From the NCBI RefSeq assembly GCF_009727055.1, contig NC_052359.1:61818107-61882106 (forward strand): 64,000 nt of DNA. Reading direction: 5' to 3'. The DNA is from Benincasa hispida. Its lineage: Eukaryota > Streptophyta > Magnoliopsida > Cucurbitales > Cucurbitaceae. Positions 48,481 to 61,238 of the stretch are shown piece after piece. Position 1 is the stretch's first letter. Every line of letters starts with the position of its first letter. The position numbers and the translations under genes were made by a program. The notes beneath the pieces are model-generated. The model had not been told where the DNA came from, ran no database searches, and worked only from the letters and a program-made list of their open reading frames with translations.

Positions 48481-49140
48481 TCTTGACTATTGGGAAAATT
48501 GCGAAAAAAAAAAAATGGGGGAAAATTGCAAAAAAAAAAAAAAAAAAAAAAAATCCCATTTTAAAGGCCCAAAATAACAAACGATCCAAATTTTGAAAAC
48601 AATGTTGAACGTCCCCTCACACTGATGTCTATCTTGTGAATTTACAATATTGTTATTCCTTTCTTTCTTCTCCAGTTCCTTTCGTTTTTCTTTCTTTCTT
48701 TTTTTATCCTCTTCCTTTCTCCTTCTCTGCGCATTGTCTATTCTTCTCCGATCTCTTTCCTTTGTGCATTTTTTTCTTCTTCTCTAGCATGGTGAGTTCA
48801 CACGAGTAACTCCGACATGACCAACTCCGATGAACAATAGCAAGAGCAAGAGAGAGTGATTTTGTGAGTGAGGAAAGGAAGAGCGATACGGACGAGAGGG
48901 AGACAAGCGAGACCGAAGAGAGGGTGAAGAAGATGACCCATTGTTTCATGGATGTTCGCAAATGGATCATCTGCGAGAGGGAGAGGGAGAGTGAGTGAGA
49001 GCGAATGCTTTTTTGCATGCATGCGAGTATATTTTGGTAATTTCACCTAAATTTGACGTCAACAAAGGGTCGTTCGACATTTTTTTAAAAAAATTGGGTC
49101 ATTTGACATTTTCGGTCCAATTTTTAGGTCATCCGTACAA
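48481..49140. other. low-complexity intergenic stretch
   Basis: Poly-A runs (48504-48515, 48530-48553), a CT-rich block to about 48790, and a GAGAG-rich block (48840-49000). Apparent open frames here are Ser/Leu-rich low-complexity shadows. Confidence 0.55.
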
Positions 49141-51233
49141 ATTTTCCTAGAAATTGTTCGCTCTTTTTAAATTTTTATTAAGAAAAATATCCATATGGAA
49201 TAAAAATTCTTGCAAGATGATATAACTCTACCTTTGACCCCATTTTGATTGAAAATAGAATGTCCCTTTTTAAAACTTTAGGTTTTCTCTGTTTTTGCAT
49301 GCTATCATCGATGAAAATTATCGAAATGGTTTGATTGTGCATGCAAGAGCAAGAGAAAATAGAGAGAGTGAGAAGCGAAAAAACTTAAACCCAAAAAAGC
49401 AAAGGAACCAAGAGAAAATGATAAGTGGAAAAACCTAAACTCATAGGAACGAGATCTCAATCAACATGCACAACATTTCATTTCAGTAATTTCACATTAA
49501 TATGATGTAAGTACAAGGTCAAAAGATATACTTTTTAAGAATTAGGTCGGATTTCATTTGGGTCTTCTAAAATAGATTAATTTCCTTCTTGCCTTAAAAT
49601 ATTTAAGATTCATTTTTTGTTAGCTAAATTTTAGTTCCTGAACTTTCATGTTATGTTTAAGTCTTAACTTTATATCATATATAATAAACTCTTAAAACTT
49701 ATGGTTAAAAGGTCAAAGGTTCAATTCAAGGTGGCCACTTAATTGAGAATTAATTTCTTATTAGTTTTCTTGACATCCAAATGTTGTAGGGTTAAATGGG
49801 TTGTTTTGTGAGCTTAGTTGAGATGCAGTTGGCCCAGATATTCGTAAAACTTCAATTTTGTGTCTTATATATCCTAATCTTTAAAAATGTTAAATATTCT
49901 TTTCTCCAAAGAAAAAAAAAAGAGAGAAATCAAATTGTCAAATAGGTCCTAAACTTTTTTTTAGTAAGTTGGTATATTCGACCTTTTTAAAAATTAATAA
50001 ATCCATAGTACATAAAATTTGGATTGTATTTAATAGATTATTAAACTTTTAACTGTCTAATAAGTTCATGAATTTTAAAAATGGTAAGTTAGCAAGGTTG
50101 TGAGCTCAAAAATTTATTAGATTCTAGATCTAAAATTTGGAGATTTTTAAAGTTGTAGGGAAATTTAGAAACTTTTTAAAATGTTAGTCTATTAGATACA
50201 AACATAAAATTTCATATGTTATACTTGTGTAGTGTAATCTTCTTTTAAATAAGACTGCCTAAGAAGAGATGCAACTATTATTATTAATTTGAGCGTAATT
50301 TAATGGATGGTATACTAATTATTTCTTCAAGGTTTAATTTTCTTCTCACAATTTTTAACCCAAAAAAAGAAAAAAAAAAAAGGTATATATTTTTATGAAA
50401 AAGATTGCATTTGCATGGTCAATGGATGAACCTTGAAAATGTTAAATTTCTTGGTATAAATCAATACTTAAGCTGAGATATTTAATGTGTCAATTAAGAA
50501 CCTTAAAATTAAGATGTTAACTTCCATTAAACTATTGTTTTATTATATTGGACATTTTGAATTGAAAGAGAATTGCTCACCGATGAAAAAATATCAAATT
50601 ATTTACGGAAAAAAAAATATTAGTAGATATTGATAGATTTTGATCAACGTCTAACAGTGATAAGAACTGAAAAAAGTCTATCATTGATAGAGACTGTCTA
50701 TCAGTGATAGAAATTGATAGAAGTCCAAAATGATTAAATTTTACTATTTTGTGTAAATAGTATCTTTTATTTTTTTATTTTTGAAAATCTCTTTTATATA
50801 ATAATTAAAATAGATTTATAATCATTTTTATAAATTTTTTTTGTAATTTAAAATTTTAAATCATAGCATGATAAATTTTGTTTGTTATAGATTAATTTTT
50901 TAAATATTAAAGAAAATAGCTTTATTTTAAAAAAAATGAAGATGGTATAGTTAAAAAAATGATGCATTTAACTCGAGAAATAGAAAATAAATTTGATCAG
51001 GTGAGAAATAGATTAGTATATGAAATAAATCTTTTCTGTAAAGTATAAAATTAAAAACTAAATATTAATTAAAAATTCTAAATGGTTTTAGGAGAATCCA
51101 AATATATTGTTTTTAAAATAACATGAAATTAACAGATTTTTAAAAGGGATTTAAACATATTTAATTTAAATCTTTTTTACTAAATAACAAAAATGGCTAA
51201 ATTTTTTTCTAAATGGCTTTTCGACACAATGTA
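49141..51233. other. AT-rich intergenic DNA
   Basis: No gene or RNA recognised. It contains a cluster of TATCAGTGATAG-type units at 50620-50725 (listed separately). Confidence 0.55.
50620..50725. repeat. TATCAGTGATAG-type palindromic minisatellite
   Basis: Imperfect units such as GTCTATCATTGATAG and GTCTATCAGTGATAG (50676-50710), each a small palindrome, with degenerate neighbours. Repeats of this style are common between genes in cucurbits, from general knowledge. Confidence 0.6.
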
Positions 51234-52159
51234 GACTTAATCGAAAATAGCACCCCATTTTATCTTACAAGAAAGAAAATAAATCCGACTAAATTCTATA
51301 TAAAATGCTCTCAAATTTTGTATTTTGTATTAAAAAAAATATCCTTGAACTTTCCAAATTTTTTTTAAAAAAATACCCATAAGCTTGAAAAAAAATAAAA
51401 AATAAAAAATAAAAAATAAAAAATACCTAACCATTGATTTTGGATTGAATCTATTTAGTGTTTTGTTTTAAAAACATTCTTAAAGATATTCTTTTAGGTT
51501 TAAATGTATTTTTAAACTTTTAGAAGTTTAAAGCTATTTTTGATCCAGAATATAGAGTTTAAGAACATTTATTATAATTTAGCCATAAACATAATTTGTT
51601 ATAATTGATATACTCCTGAACTATGGGTGTTGTATCAATTTAAACCTTAAACTAATAATTATATCAATTTAAACCTTAAATTTTGGGAATTATTTCAATT
51701 TAAATCCCAAACTAATAATTGTATAATTTAAATTTTAAACTTTTATAACTGTATCAATTTAAATCATGAACTTTCATAATTGTATCAACTTAAACCTTCT
51801 ATTATGTTAATTGATATGATTATTAGTTAGGGGTTTAAATTGATACAAATCTTAAAGTTGGTTTAAATTGATATAATTCTTAGTTTAGAGTTTAAATTGA
51901 TACAATCTCTAAAGTTTAGGAATATAAATTGATATTTTTTCGATCTTTTTTCATAAAAAACTGCTTGATAAAATAAGAAAGCCTGGACTTGAGGAAGTAT
52001 TCTGGACTTGATCAAAGTCAAATTATGCAAAATAAAATGGGCAATGTGGAATATTTTTAATAATTTTGTTGGTTGGGTAATAAGTAGTTAAATGGATTTT
52101 GATTCATCAAATTCCTTCTAGATTAGTTTTCTATTAAAGAAAATATTAGTAGAAATTTC
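51234..52159. repeat. dispersed foldback-bearing repeat, copy 1
   Basis: About 925 bp nearly collinear with 61328-62299. The section 51600-51930 holds repeated TATCAATTTAAACC units followed by GGTTTAAATTGATA units, i.e. an inverted arrangement that can fold back. A run of AAAAAAT units lies at 51390-51425. Similarity stops exactly where the Copia LTR begins at 52160. No coding potential seen. Confidence 0.75.
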
Positions 52160-52457
52160 TGTCGAACTATGTATGGACTTAATGGTAGAACCTCATTCCT
52201 AGTTAATTAGGGTTTTATGAGAACCCTAATTAAATTTAATATATAGAAACATTAGAGCTATAGTCTCCAATATACTAGTCTTTCTAGAATCCCATCTAGA
52301 GATCCCTCCAAGGCATTTGGAATTTTTGTTGAGGAAGACAATAATCACTTTAGAGTCATCATCAATTCGTCAATTATATATTCTTGACAATTTGACATGA
52401 ATGATCCGATCTTAGGGTTTATCTATTCAATATAGATATAAAGTAATTATGTTAACA
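52160..52457 (+). mobile_element. Copia 5' LTR (element 3)
   Basis: 298 bp from TGTCGAACTATG to ATTATGTTAACA, followed by a primer-binding-site-like TGCTATCAGAAC at 52460-52471 (consensus TGGTATCAGAGC, two differences). A plus-strand Copia polyprotein follows. No matching 3' LTR was found, so the element is 3'-truncated. Confidence 0.7.
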
Positions 52458-52729
52458 AATGCTATCAGAACATGAATTTCATGTTGGATTGTTGATTTAA
52501 ACTTATTTTTTATTGGGATTTGATTTAGTTTTGATTTCTTTTAAAGTTGATTAAAGATTTTTTTTTTTTTTTTTAAAATCGGCATTGGATCGATGATTTC
52601 TTTTTGGCTACGATTTTTTTTGGGTTGATCGTATTAAACTAACAGTCGGCGATGGTTTCGATCAAAAGTCACCGACTGTAATTATCATGGTTTTCCAACG
52701 ATGAATTTTCAATCAAAAAAGCTTGTCGG

Positions 52730-53260
52730 CTGTGAATTTGAGTTGATTTTAATTTGATGAATTATGTGATTTTAAGTGGGTTTTAATTGGATAAATTCGT
52801 TGAATTTAAGTTGGTTATAATTTGATGAATTCTATGAATTTAAGTGGATTTTAAGGTTAAATTTTATTGAAGATCTTGTACATTTTTATAATGGATCAAT
52901 CGAAATTAATCAATCCTATAGGTAATTATTGTTTAATTACGAATTGATTGATAACGTTGTAATTTTAAATTAAAATTTTGATTGATGATTTTGTGCATTT
53001 AAGCCTAAATTTTATTAATCATATGTGAATTTATGTTTAAATTTAATTAATCATATTGTGAATTTATGTTTAAATTTGATTAATCATATTGTGAATTTAG
53101 GTTTAAATTTGATTAATTATATTGTAAATTTAAGTTAGAATTTGATTAATCATGTTGTGAATTTTCAAGTTTGATGGATCATCTTGTGAATTTAAATTTA
53201 AATTTGATTAATATTTTGGTGATTTTAAATTTAAATTTCATTAATGATATTTGGTGATAT
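52730..53260 (+). repeat. 33-bp tandem array in the Copia leader
   Basis: Units of ATTAATCATATTGTGAATTT plus a TTTAAATTTG-type tail repeat with a 33-bp period, clearest at 53010-53150 and fading on both sides. Although 33 is a multiple of three, all frames contain stops, so it is non-coding. Confidence 0.75.
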
Positions 53261-53789
53261 TCACTTTAGTTGTATTATGTGTATGCAAATTCACTGAATT
53301 TTGGTAAAGACTATTTGGTGTGTCTTTTTCCATGATTTTTTTTTTTTTTGTATAATAATATTTTTATATTATTGTGTCTTATATTTTTTATTGGATTGGA
53401 CAAAATAATATATTACCGAAGTAGCCTATGTTATCTAAGTTAACTTAATTATGAAATATAAGATGTGCATATTCATGAATTAATGCAATAATTATCATCT
53501 CAAAGGAAGATAATCATTTGGCCAAATTGTGGGTATGCATGTGGTATTGAGTAGGTGACAATTATAAGGATTGATCATGTGAAAAATAGTCGAACCAAAT
53601 AAAGACTATTTTTTTTACAGAGTTTATTGACGGTACTTTGAGTACTGCATTGAGAGTACCATTTACAGTTGGTGTTTTTGCCCAAAGACTGGACATCAAT
53701 ATTGTACTTGGTATCTTGAGGGGCCCACCACATATATGAAATTAATTTTTTTATTTTTTAATTGTAAATATATGTTTTGCTGTTTATTG

Positions 53790-54829
53790 TTTCAGTTGGT
53801 CTTACTCAAATATCTGTAAATCTGAGTTCAATTCCTAAGTTGAATGGATCGAACTTCAAGATTTGAAAAGAAAGTCTAGAGATATTTCTCAAGTATATAG
53901 ATTTGGACCTTACATTAAGGATCGATAAACCTACTTCTACTAAGGAATCGAATACTCTAATATAGAGAATTGAGAACGGTCAAATCGCATTTGTCTGATG
54001 ATCATTAGGCACTCCATTCCAGAGTCTTTTCGGGTGTTATCACAGAAAGTGAAAATGGCAATAAGTTCCTTGCTCAAACTGAAAAAGGAGAAGCAAAGTT
54101 CATAAGAATAAGTACCAAATTAATCAAAAGACGAACATTCCTTGCTTATTATCAAACAATCACATATTCACAAACCTCGTGTGGGTCTAATAATTTACTT
54201 TAGATGGTGAAGATGTTATTGACTGTGAACCAATATTGGGTTATTTACACAGAGGGATAGAAAAAATTACACTAAAAAGGGCAAATTTTAACGGACGGTG
54301 CTGCTACAGTTGGTGGCGAACTTGCGTAGTCTTTTGACTTCTATTATGAAAATGTCCAATCTCGCAGGTAAACTAAAGGCACTTGATATCGAGATAAATG
54401 AAAATTTACTCATACCTTATCTGTCTTCCTGCACAATTCACCCAGTTTAAGATAAACTATAATACTCAGAACGAGAACGATAAATGGAGTATTAATGAGT
54501 TTATCTAACAATGTGTGCAAGAAGAAGATAGGATTAAGAGAGAAAGGATAGAAAGTGCTCATTTGGGAATTAACTCTCGTGATAAGAAGAAAAGGAAATC
54601 TACGGGTGCTGCAGAAGGGACATCTCAAAAGAATAAGAGCAACAAACAGGCTACTAAACATTCTTGTTTTTTCTGCAAAAAGAAAGGTTACTTCAAGAAA
54701 AATTGTCCCAAGTACGCCAAGTGGCGTGTAAAAAAGGGTAAAGTTCTTACTTTGGTTTGTTCTGAAGTTAATTTAGCTTCTATACATATAAATACTTGGT
54801 GGGTAATTCAGGTGCTACTACTCACATAA
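53790..54829 (+). pseudogene. Copia gag of element 3
   Basis: Near 53830 a frame reads Leu-Asn-Gly-Ser-Asn-Phe-Lys-Ile-Trp, the start of a UBN2-type gag. After several breaks, 54515-54829 is open with a Lys-rich stretch and a knuckle Cys-Phe-Phe-Cys-x4-Tyr-x4-Cys (about 54665-54706). The His ligand is changed to Tyr, so zinc binding is probably lost. The protease starts in another frame at 54796. Confidence 0.75.
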
Positions 54830-55218
54830 GTATATCAATGCAGGGTTGCCTGTGGAGTCGGCCACCAAGTGATGCTAAAAGATACATCTATATGGGTAAT
54901 GGAAAAGTAGTCACAGTTGAAACTATTGGAAATTTAAGATTACTGTTAAAAATTGGTTATTTGGATTTGAATGAGACTTTTGTTGTACTGTCATTTAAAA
55001 GATATTTAGTTTCTTTTTCCAGTTTGGACAAATTTGGTTTTTTTTGTTCTTTTGGAAATAATAAAGTTAGTCGTTTTCAAGATTCCAAGCTTATTGATAC
55101 AAGTTCTTTAATTGATAATCTATATATGCTTGATTCATTTGCTTTATTTAACAAGATTCTATTATCTAATTTATGTGGTACAAAACGTAAATTAAATGAG
55201 AATTCCACTATGTTATGA
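54796..55218 (+). pseudogene. Copia protease of element 3
   Basis: The 140-codon frame has Asn-Ser-Gly-Ala-Thr-Thr-His-Ile near its start. The usual catalytic Asp-Ser-Gly-Ala is Asn-Ser-Gly-Ala, an inactivating change. Next comes Met-Gly-Asn-Gly-Lys, as in TNT1-like proteases. It ends at TGA 55216, just before a pre-integrase motif (His-Lys-Cys-Leu-Ser-His) that continues in frame after the stop. Confidence 0.8.
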
Positions 55219-56338
55219 CACAAATGTTTAAGTCACATATCTAAACAGAGAATTTAGAGACTTGTGTTAGATGGAATTCTTAATTCCCTTGATTTAAGTA
55301 ATTTTGACGTTTGTGTGGAATGTATTAAGGGAAAACAGACAAACATAAGAAAATTAGGTACCAATAGATGCTCAGAAATCTTAGAACTACATTTGTGGTC
55401 CATTTCCTAAGACTTCTTGGAATGGATAACAATATTTTATTACGTTCATAGACGACTATTCAAGATATAGGTACCTATATTTAATTCATGAGAAGTCTCA
55501 ATCTTTGGACATTTTCGAGTCTTTCATAGTTGAAGTTGAACTTCAACTTGGAAAGAAAATTAAGGTTGTCAAATCTGATTGTCGTGGTGAATACTACGGT
55601 AGATATGATGGATCAGGTGAATAACGTACAAGGCTCTTTGCCAAATACCTAGAGGAATGTGGAATCGTCCCACAATACAATATGTTGGGCAAACCTAGCA
55701 TGAATGGTTAAGGCGAAACAAAACACTTAAGAATTTGGTAAGAAGTTTGATTAGTTATTCTTCTGTACCAGAATCCCTCTGGGGTGAGGCACTAAAAACT
55801 GCAACATGATTAGTTTCTTTTCCTTATGTGGTTATAAATGATGTTCATACTCAAATTCCTGACTTCACTATTGAACCATTTATAAAACAAGACAACATTG
55901 AAGTCCCCGTTATTGAACATGAAGTTCGAACTCAACAACCTCAAGAGTGCCATTAAGGAGATCTACTAGAGAGAAAAGTGAAATTTCATATAATTATATT
56001 GTGTTTCTTTAAGAACATTAGGATGATGTGGGCATAATAGAAGATGATCCAATCAACTTCTAACAAGCTCTACAAAGTTCTAACTCTAAAAAAGGGATAA
56101 ATGCCATGGAAGAGGAAATAAAATCCATGAAAGACAATGGCATTTAGGAACTTGTCGAATTGCCATCAGGAGTGAAACCCATAGTTGTAAATGGATATTT
56201 AAAACCAAAAGGGATTCACATGGAAATATCAAAAGATATAAGGCTTGTCTTGTTGCAAACAGTTTTACTCAAAAGGAAGACATCGATTACAAAGAGACTT
56301 TCTCTCTGGTTTCATCGAAAGACTCTTTTAGGGTAATC
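55219..56338 (+). pseudogene. Copia integrase, heavily degraded
   Basis: Pieces in several frames: pre-integrase zinc finger with Cys-Val-Glu-Cys-Ile-Lys-Gly-Lys (about 55311-55335), integrase-core sequence around Asp-Asp-Tyr-Ser-Arg-Tyr (about 55450), and a linker into RT with Lys-Trp-Ile/Phe-Lys-x-Lys-Arg (about 56190). Many stops and frameshifts, and a clear deletion after the core. Confidence 0.65.
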
Positions 56339-56899
56339 ATGATACTGGTAGCTCACTTTGATTTAGAGTTACACCAGATGGATGTAAAAACTGCATTTCT
56401 CAATGGGAACATTAATAAGACGATTTATATGGTGCAACCAGAAAAATTTGTGTCTGGTAATTCAAAGTCTATGGTGTACAAATTGAAGAAATCCATCTAC
56501 AGTCTCAAGCAAGCCTCTCGCCAATGGTATAAAAAATTCCATAAAGTGATAACCTCCTTTGGTTTTGAGGTGAATATAGTAGAAGATTGTGTATATCACA
56601 AGTTCAGTAGGAGTAAGGCAATCTATCTGGTGTTATATGTCGATAACATACTCATAGCAAGTAATGATGTAGGTTTATTACATGACACTAAGAGATTTCT
56701 CAAAAAGAATTTTGCGATGAAGGATCTTGATGATGCTTCTTTTGTATTAGGAATTGAAATATTACGAGTTCGTTCTCAAGGTATTTTGAGATTGTTACAA
56801 AAGAACTACACTGAAAATATTTTGAATAGATTTGGCATGAAAGATCGTGCATTAGGAGATACCCCGATCGCTAAAGGTGACAAATTTCATTTAGGTTAA
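56339..56899 (+). pseudogene. Copia reverse transcriptase of element 3, truncated
   Basis: A 186-codon frame with Met-Asp-Val-Lys-Thr-Ala-Phe-Leu-Asn-Gly, Ser-Ile-Tyr-Ser-Leu-Lys-Gln-Ala-Ser-Arg-Gln-Trp, and the catalytic block Leu-Tyr-Val-Asp-Asn-Ile-Leu. The second catalytic Asp of Tyr-Val-Asp-Asp is Asn, which should abolish polymerization. The frame ends at TAA 56897-56899, and RNase H, polypurine tract and 3' LTR are all missing. Confidence 0.85.
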
Positions 56900-57772
56900 T
56901 GCCCCAATGTCACACTCACTCCCAGATTACCCACTTAATCTAGAAGGGAGTGTGCCAACAGTAGTTACCAACCTTTTTGTGGCATTTACCGTCTAGCTAA
57001 CCTGTTTAGCCTACTTAGGAAACCCTGTAATAACATCTTTAACATTTAAGAACTATCAGAACTTAAAACATTTATAACAACCTTAGGGCTCCATATATAG
57101 CAAACTTAAAACATATAAATAGAAATAAGGTTCAGTGGTCCCACACTTAAAACTAGTCCCTAATATGCAACACATGTATACAGATAATTACATAATAAAC
57201 ACCTAGACTTCCTCTTCAACTGATCTTTTAAGTCCTCTAGGGAGATGACCACTACCTGGGAGAATGAAAACATTTAAACGAGTGAGCTATTAACTCAGTG
57301 AGTGACTAATAAATCTTAAACATGCTTTAAAACTGAAAACTTCCAAGCAAACTCATAAATAAAACTTTTTTCATAGCATAACTTAAAACATAGCTTTACA
57401 TATTCTTTAAGTTGAGAGAGAACTCTTTTGTTCAATCCCTCAACGTTAAACCCTAGTTGATGTGGAGTGCTCTTAACACAATCAATATCGACTTTACCTA
57501 TGTGTACGTGGTTAATACTAAGTACTTTCATACCTTAGGTACTACTGTTCAGATACCTTCACATTATTCTTCAATATCGGGTTCTAACATTCATCATAAA
57601 ACTCATACTTTGAAGTAAATCATACTTTGAAAGCATATCATCATAAGTCATATGCTTTAACATTTTGCTAATAAGCAAAATTTCTAACACATGCTCTTTG
57701 AACTAATAAGTAACGAATACTTAAGTCATGCCAATAAACTTCTTTAAAAATTTACATGCTTTAATGGCTTAC
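56900..57772. other. unclassified repeat-like sequence, left part
   Basis: Non-coding sequence that continues after the solo LTR at 59911. Its left end reads TGCCCCAATGTCACAC, possibly the edge of an LTR-type element in minus orientation (complement TGTGACA). No domain recognised. Confidence 0.4.
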
Positions 57773-59910
57773 TGTTGAGGTTGATGCCCTAAAGTCTCGT
57801 GTTCTGTAATTTATAAACAGTTTGTATGAATGCTTGTGATGTATAATATCTGATATTTACTTCACTTCTTGAGTTTGCACATTTGGATGTTTTATTTGCT
57901 TTACCATAAACCAATAAATATAAAATCCTTGGTTATCTGTATGTGACTCAAGCATGTATGTGGTGAAATACAAATGAATCATGTCTTGAGTGATAACCAA
58001 AATGGTCTGTAGTATATGGATATAGAAGGGAGACCTTATCCTGGTAATGCTACAGACGCGGCCCGTTTTGTGGAATGGTCACAAGTGTTGTAACTTGTCA
58101 CAGATGGTCTGATCCTGATCATTCGTGTTGAGGACATGCGAGCGGGGACGTTCTATATAAAGAGTTTGTATAAGACCTGACCACGAAGTGTTAACGTCTC
58201 GTTATATAACACTGTTCATGATAGAGACTTCACTTCACTAAGATGAGCCATAGGTACATGACCTCAATCCTGAGTCAGTTGGGAACTCCTGTCTTAAGGG
58301 CAGTCCTTTGATTTTGTATGGGTGTGAGTGGCCAGGTCGAGATTCAAGCCTACCATTTTGGGGATTCATCTGATTTGGGAGCTAGGAACTCAGCTACACC
58401 AGATGGAATTCAATCCTTTCCTGAGGTAGGGATAAGTAGATAAATAGCTCCCTTAAGGGCTGATTTCGGGGCTTGAACGATGTGGCGCCACACACATTCT
58501 CTTGGCCCGAGCGGTGTTCATATATAGTTGGATTATGTTGTATTGTTCATTAGATGAATTAGTGATACTTAAGGAGTAAGATGTAACTACAGGGGCAAAA
58601 CGGTAATTTGGTCCAACTGTACTTACGAGCATCTGTGAAGGGTCATCGTACTCATAATTGGTTATATCCGATGGACACAGAAATATATTGTGGTTAAAAG
58701 AAGAGTTCAGTTGTTGATCTTTAGTGGAATGCCTGACAGTTAATGGATGGTGGATCTCGTGGTTAAAGAGTTTAGTCAGCTTTTCACGGACTGTTGGAGT
58801 TTCGAGCCACATGTCCATTAGGTCCCTTGGGTAGCTTGGATAAAGTCGAGAACTAGTGTCTGGGTTAATTTGAAATGTTCAAATTGATAAGAGGAAGTTC
58901 GATTATATATGATATAATTGGACTGGTTAGTTATATATAATATAATTGGACTGGTTAATTATATATGATATAATTGGCTAAATGTATGAGATACATTATT
59001 TTGGAGGAAATTAAATATAAATATGATTTATATCAAGTAGAGTAGAAAATACTATAGTAGATATGTGATATCAAACTATAAGATAAAAATATAATATGAT
59101 TATATTTATTAATTAATTAATTGGTTAATTATATGAACATTAATCCAAAAATTCACGTTCGGACATGGGTAAGTGGGAATGAGTCGGTTATTGTAACCAA
59201 TGAATTAAAATTAAAATAGTTTTCATTTTGAATTGCTCGTCCGGAAAAGTTAGAAGATCGCATTAGTGAATCATAAACGATCGCTTAAGTTTTTCGAGAG
59301 CCTATACGATAGTCGCTCTTCTTCTAGACGATCGTCCACCTCGCCTAAACGATCGCACACTATTTCCTACACGATTGCATAACTTCTCTAAACGATCGTA
59401 TAGTGTGTCAATTTTGTTAAACGATCATATACCATTTCCTAAATGATCGTTCAGTAAAACCTACACGATCGTGTAACTTCTCCTAAACGATAAGCATTTT
59501 GCTATGTGATAGCGTCTTTTGCCCTCCCACTTGCTTATCGCTTACACGATCCATGTTTTCTCCTTCCTCTACCAAATTCACCAAAGACCACGTTTTGGGT
59601 TCTCACTCCGAGAATACTCGGGGCTCTTTTCTGGTGGTGTCGTCCCTGTTATGGTCGTGAGTTTGCAATTGTGCGTGGTGCTACGTTGACGATTGGGTGG
59701 AGGTTTCCACTGCGGTGAGTTCCGAAGTTTCGAAGACTGTCTTCAACTGGTATGGAACTCTCTCCCTTGTTATATCTTGTTCTTAGCATGCTGATAATTA
59801 CTTTTTGTTTGTATAACTATATGTTTTGAATATATAATGTATATTTCGATCACGGTGAGATCAGATCGATCCGAACGCGCTCATGGAACTCTTCGGTAAG
59901 ATATCCTTCA
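57773..59910 (+). mobile_element. solo L2 Copia LTR, second copy
   Basis: 2138 bp from TGTTGAGGTTGATGCCC to AAGATATCCTTCA, flanked by CTTAC (57768-57772) and CTAAC (59911-59915), a 5-bp target duplication with one change. Related to 17578-19804, including the position of its CGAT-core array. A three-copy tandem of a roughly 30-bp unit (GATTATATATGATATAATTG plus GACTGGTTA) lies at 58901-58978. Confidence 0.8.
59257..59545 (+). repeat. CGAT-core motif array in the second L2 LTR
   Basis: Ten CGAT cores in about 285 bp, mostly CTAAACGATCG or TACACGATCG, spaced about 20-35 bp. It sits at the same relative place as the array at 19085-19300. Confidence 0.8.
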
Positions 59911-59915
59911 CTAAC

Positions 59916-60650
59916 ATGAAACATAGTTTTCTTGTAAAACACTTTAATCATTCATATAGACAAGCATGAGTCTAAACATGTCTTAAGCATGTGTTACTAA
60001 AACATTTGAAAAAAACATCTACTTTGTCAGTCACAGCCTTTGGGCGTTCCTCCTAGGGTTGATAAGCCCTTTCTATTGGTGTTAACCCTGTGGAAATGAA
60101 AAACATGTTTAGCCAACACTTATGGCTTCCTTGTGAGACTAAGTCACCTAATAGTACTCAACAATCAGCTCAAAACATCATTTTTCCTTCCAATGCATAC
60201 CTTCCTATACGACCAACACTTAGGAAAAATTTGAATAGTTAAACTTAGTCATGCAACCAACATTGCAACCTATGCGCCCATCGCATATCCCTTGCGCTCG
60301 TCTAGCACACTAACGCAGAACCAACCCTTTGTGCCTAACGCTTCTGCCTGTACAGCCTAGCGCCTCTTGTGCCCTCTTATGCTCATGACCTCAGCACATG
60401 CCGCACAACGCAATATCTTCCCTTGCGTACTACGTCAGCGCAAGCCTTGCGCCCAACCTGCCCCTCGTGCTCGCTTGCAACCTGCCTAATTTGAGGTTTT
60501 TGTAGCTTTTAAAATAATTGCAGCTTTGCTTTTTTAAAAATTAACTATAGAAGGAATTAAATAATGTTTGGTAAATTTTATTTTTAAATTACAAAAACTA
60601 GTTACGGTGGTAGATAAATTAATACTAATTTGACAACACATCAATAATTT

Positions 60651-60656
<6 letters not shown>
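59916..60656. other. unclassified repeat-like sequence, right part
   Basis: Continuation of 56900-57772 past the solo LTR to about 60490; it contains GCGCC/TGCGC-rich words (60270-60480). The remainder is AT-rich with no gene seen. Confidence 0.4.

Positions 60657-60684
<28 letters not shown>
60657..60684. repeat. (AT)n microsatellite
   Basis: Fourteen AT units in a row. Confidence 0.95.
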
Positions 60685-60688
<4 letters not shown>

Positions 60689-60956
60689 ATTCTATATGGT
60701 TTAAATTTCAACTGATTCTGTTTCTAAATTATTTGATAAAAGTTTAAGAAAGATAATTGTTATACAAAAATGAATCAATTAAAATTTGAAAATATATAGG
60801 TAAAAAAATATATTAAGATGGAAGAATATTATTATAATGTATTTATTCAAATGGTTAAGAAATTAACAGATTTTTTGAAAAGTTTAATCTAAAAGCTACT
60901 ACTATCACCTTTCGCATGTTAGTTATAATTTAAAAAGTGATTCTTAGATTATTTAA

Positions 60957-61238
60957 GTCTCGTTTGGTATGATTTTTTGTTTTTGTTTTTGTTTTAAATT
61001 AAATCTATTTCATCCACATTTTTACCATGATTTGCATCCTCGTACAATGGCTGAATTCTTAGTCAAATTCTAAAAACAAAAATAACTATTTTTTTAAGTT
61101 TTTAAAATTTGACTTGGTTTTTTAAATCTTGGTGTAGAGTAGATAACAAAAGAAGAAATTTAGATGTGAAAGTAGTGTCCATAAGTTTAATTTTAAAAAC
61201 AAAAACAAAAACAAAACAAAATGCTTACCAAACGGGGC
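60957..61238. mobile_element. MITE, probably PIF/Harbinger-like
   Basis: 282 bp with terminal inverted repeats of about 40 bp (outer GTCTCGTTTGGTA and TACCAAACGGGGC, inner GTTTTTGTTTTTGTTTT and complement). Flanked by TTTAA on both sides (60952-60956, 61239-61243), which includes the TAA/TTA target typical of this group. No coding capacity. Confidence 0.8.

Noticed and set aside
48704..49046. Ser/Leu-rich frames as a membrane protein gene
   Set aside because: Low-complexity CT/GA tract; two frames give similar compositions and no splice or start context stands out.
59506..59718. Short frame after the CGAT array as a gene
   Set aside because: It lies within the L2 solo LTR; the equivalent frame in the other L2 copy is not conserved.
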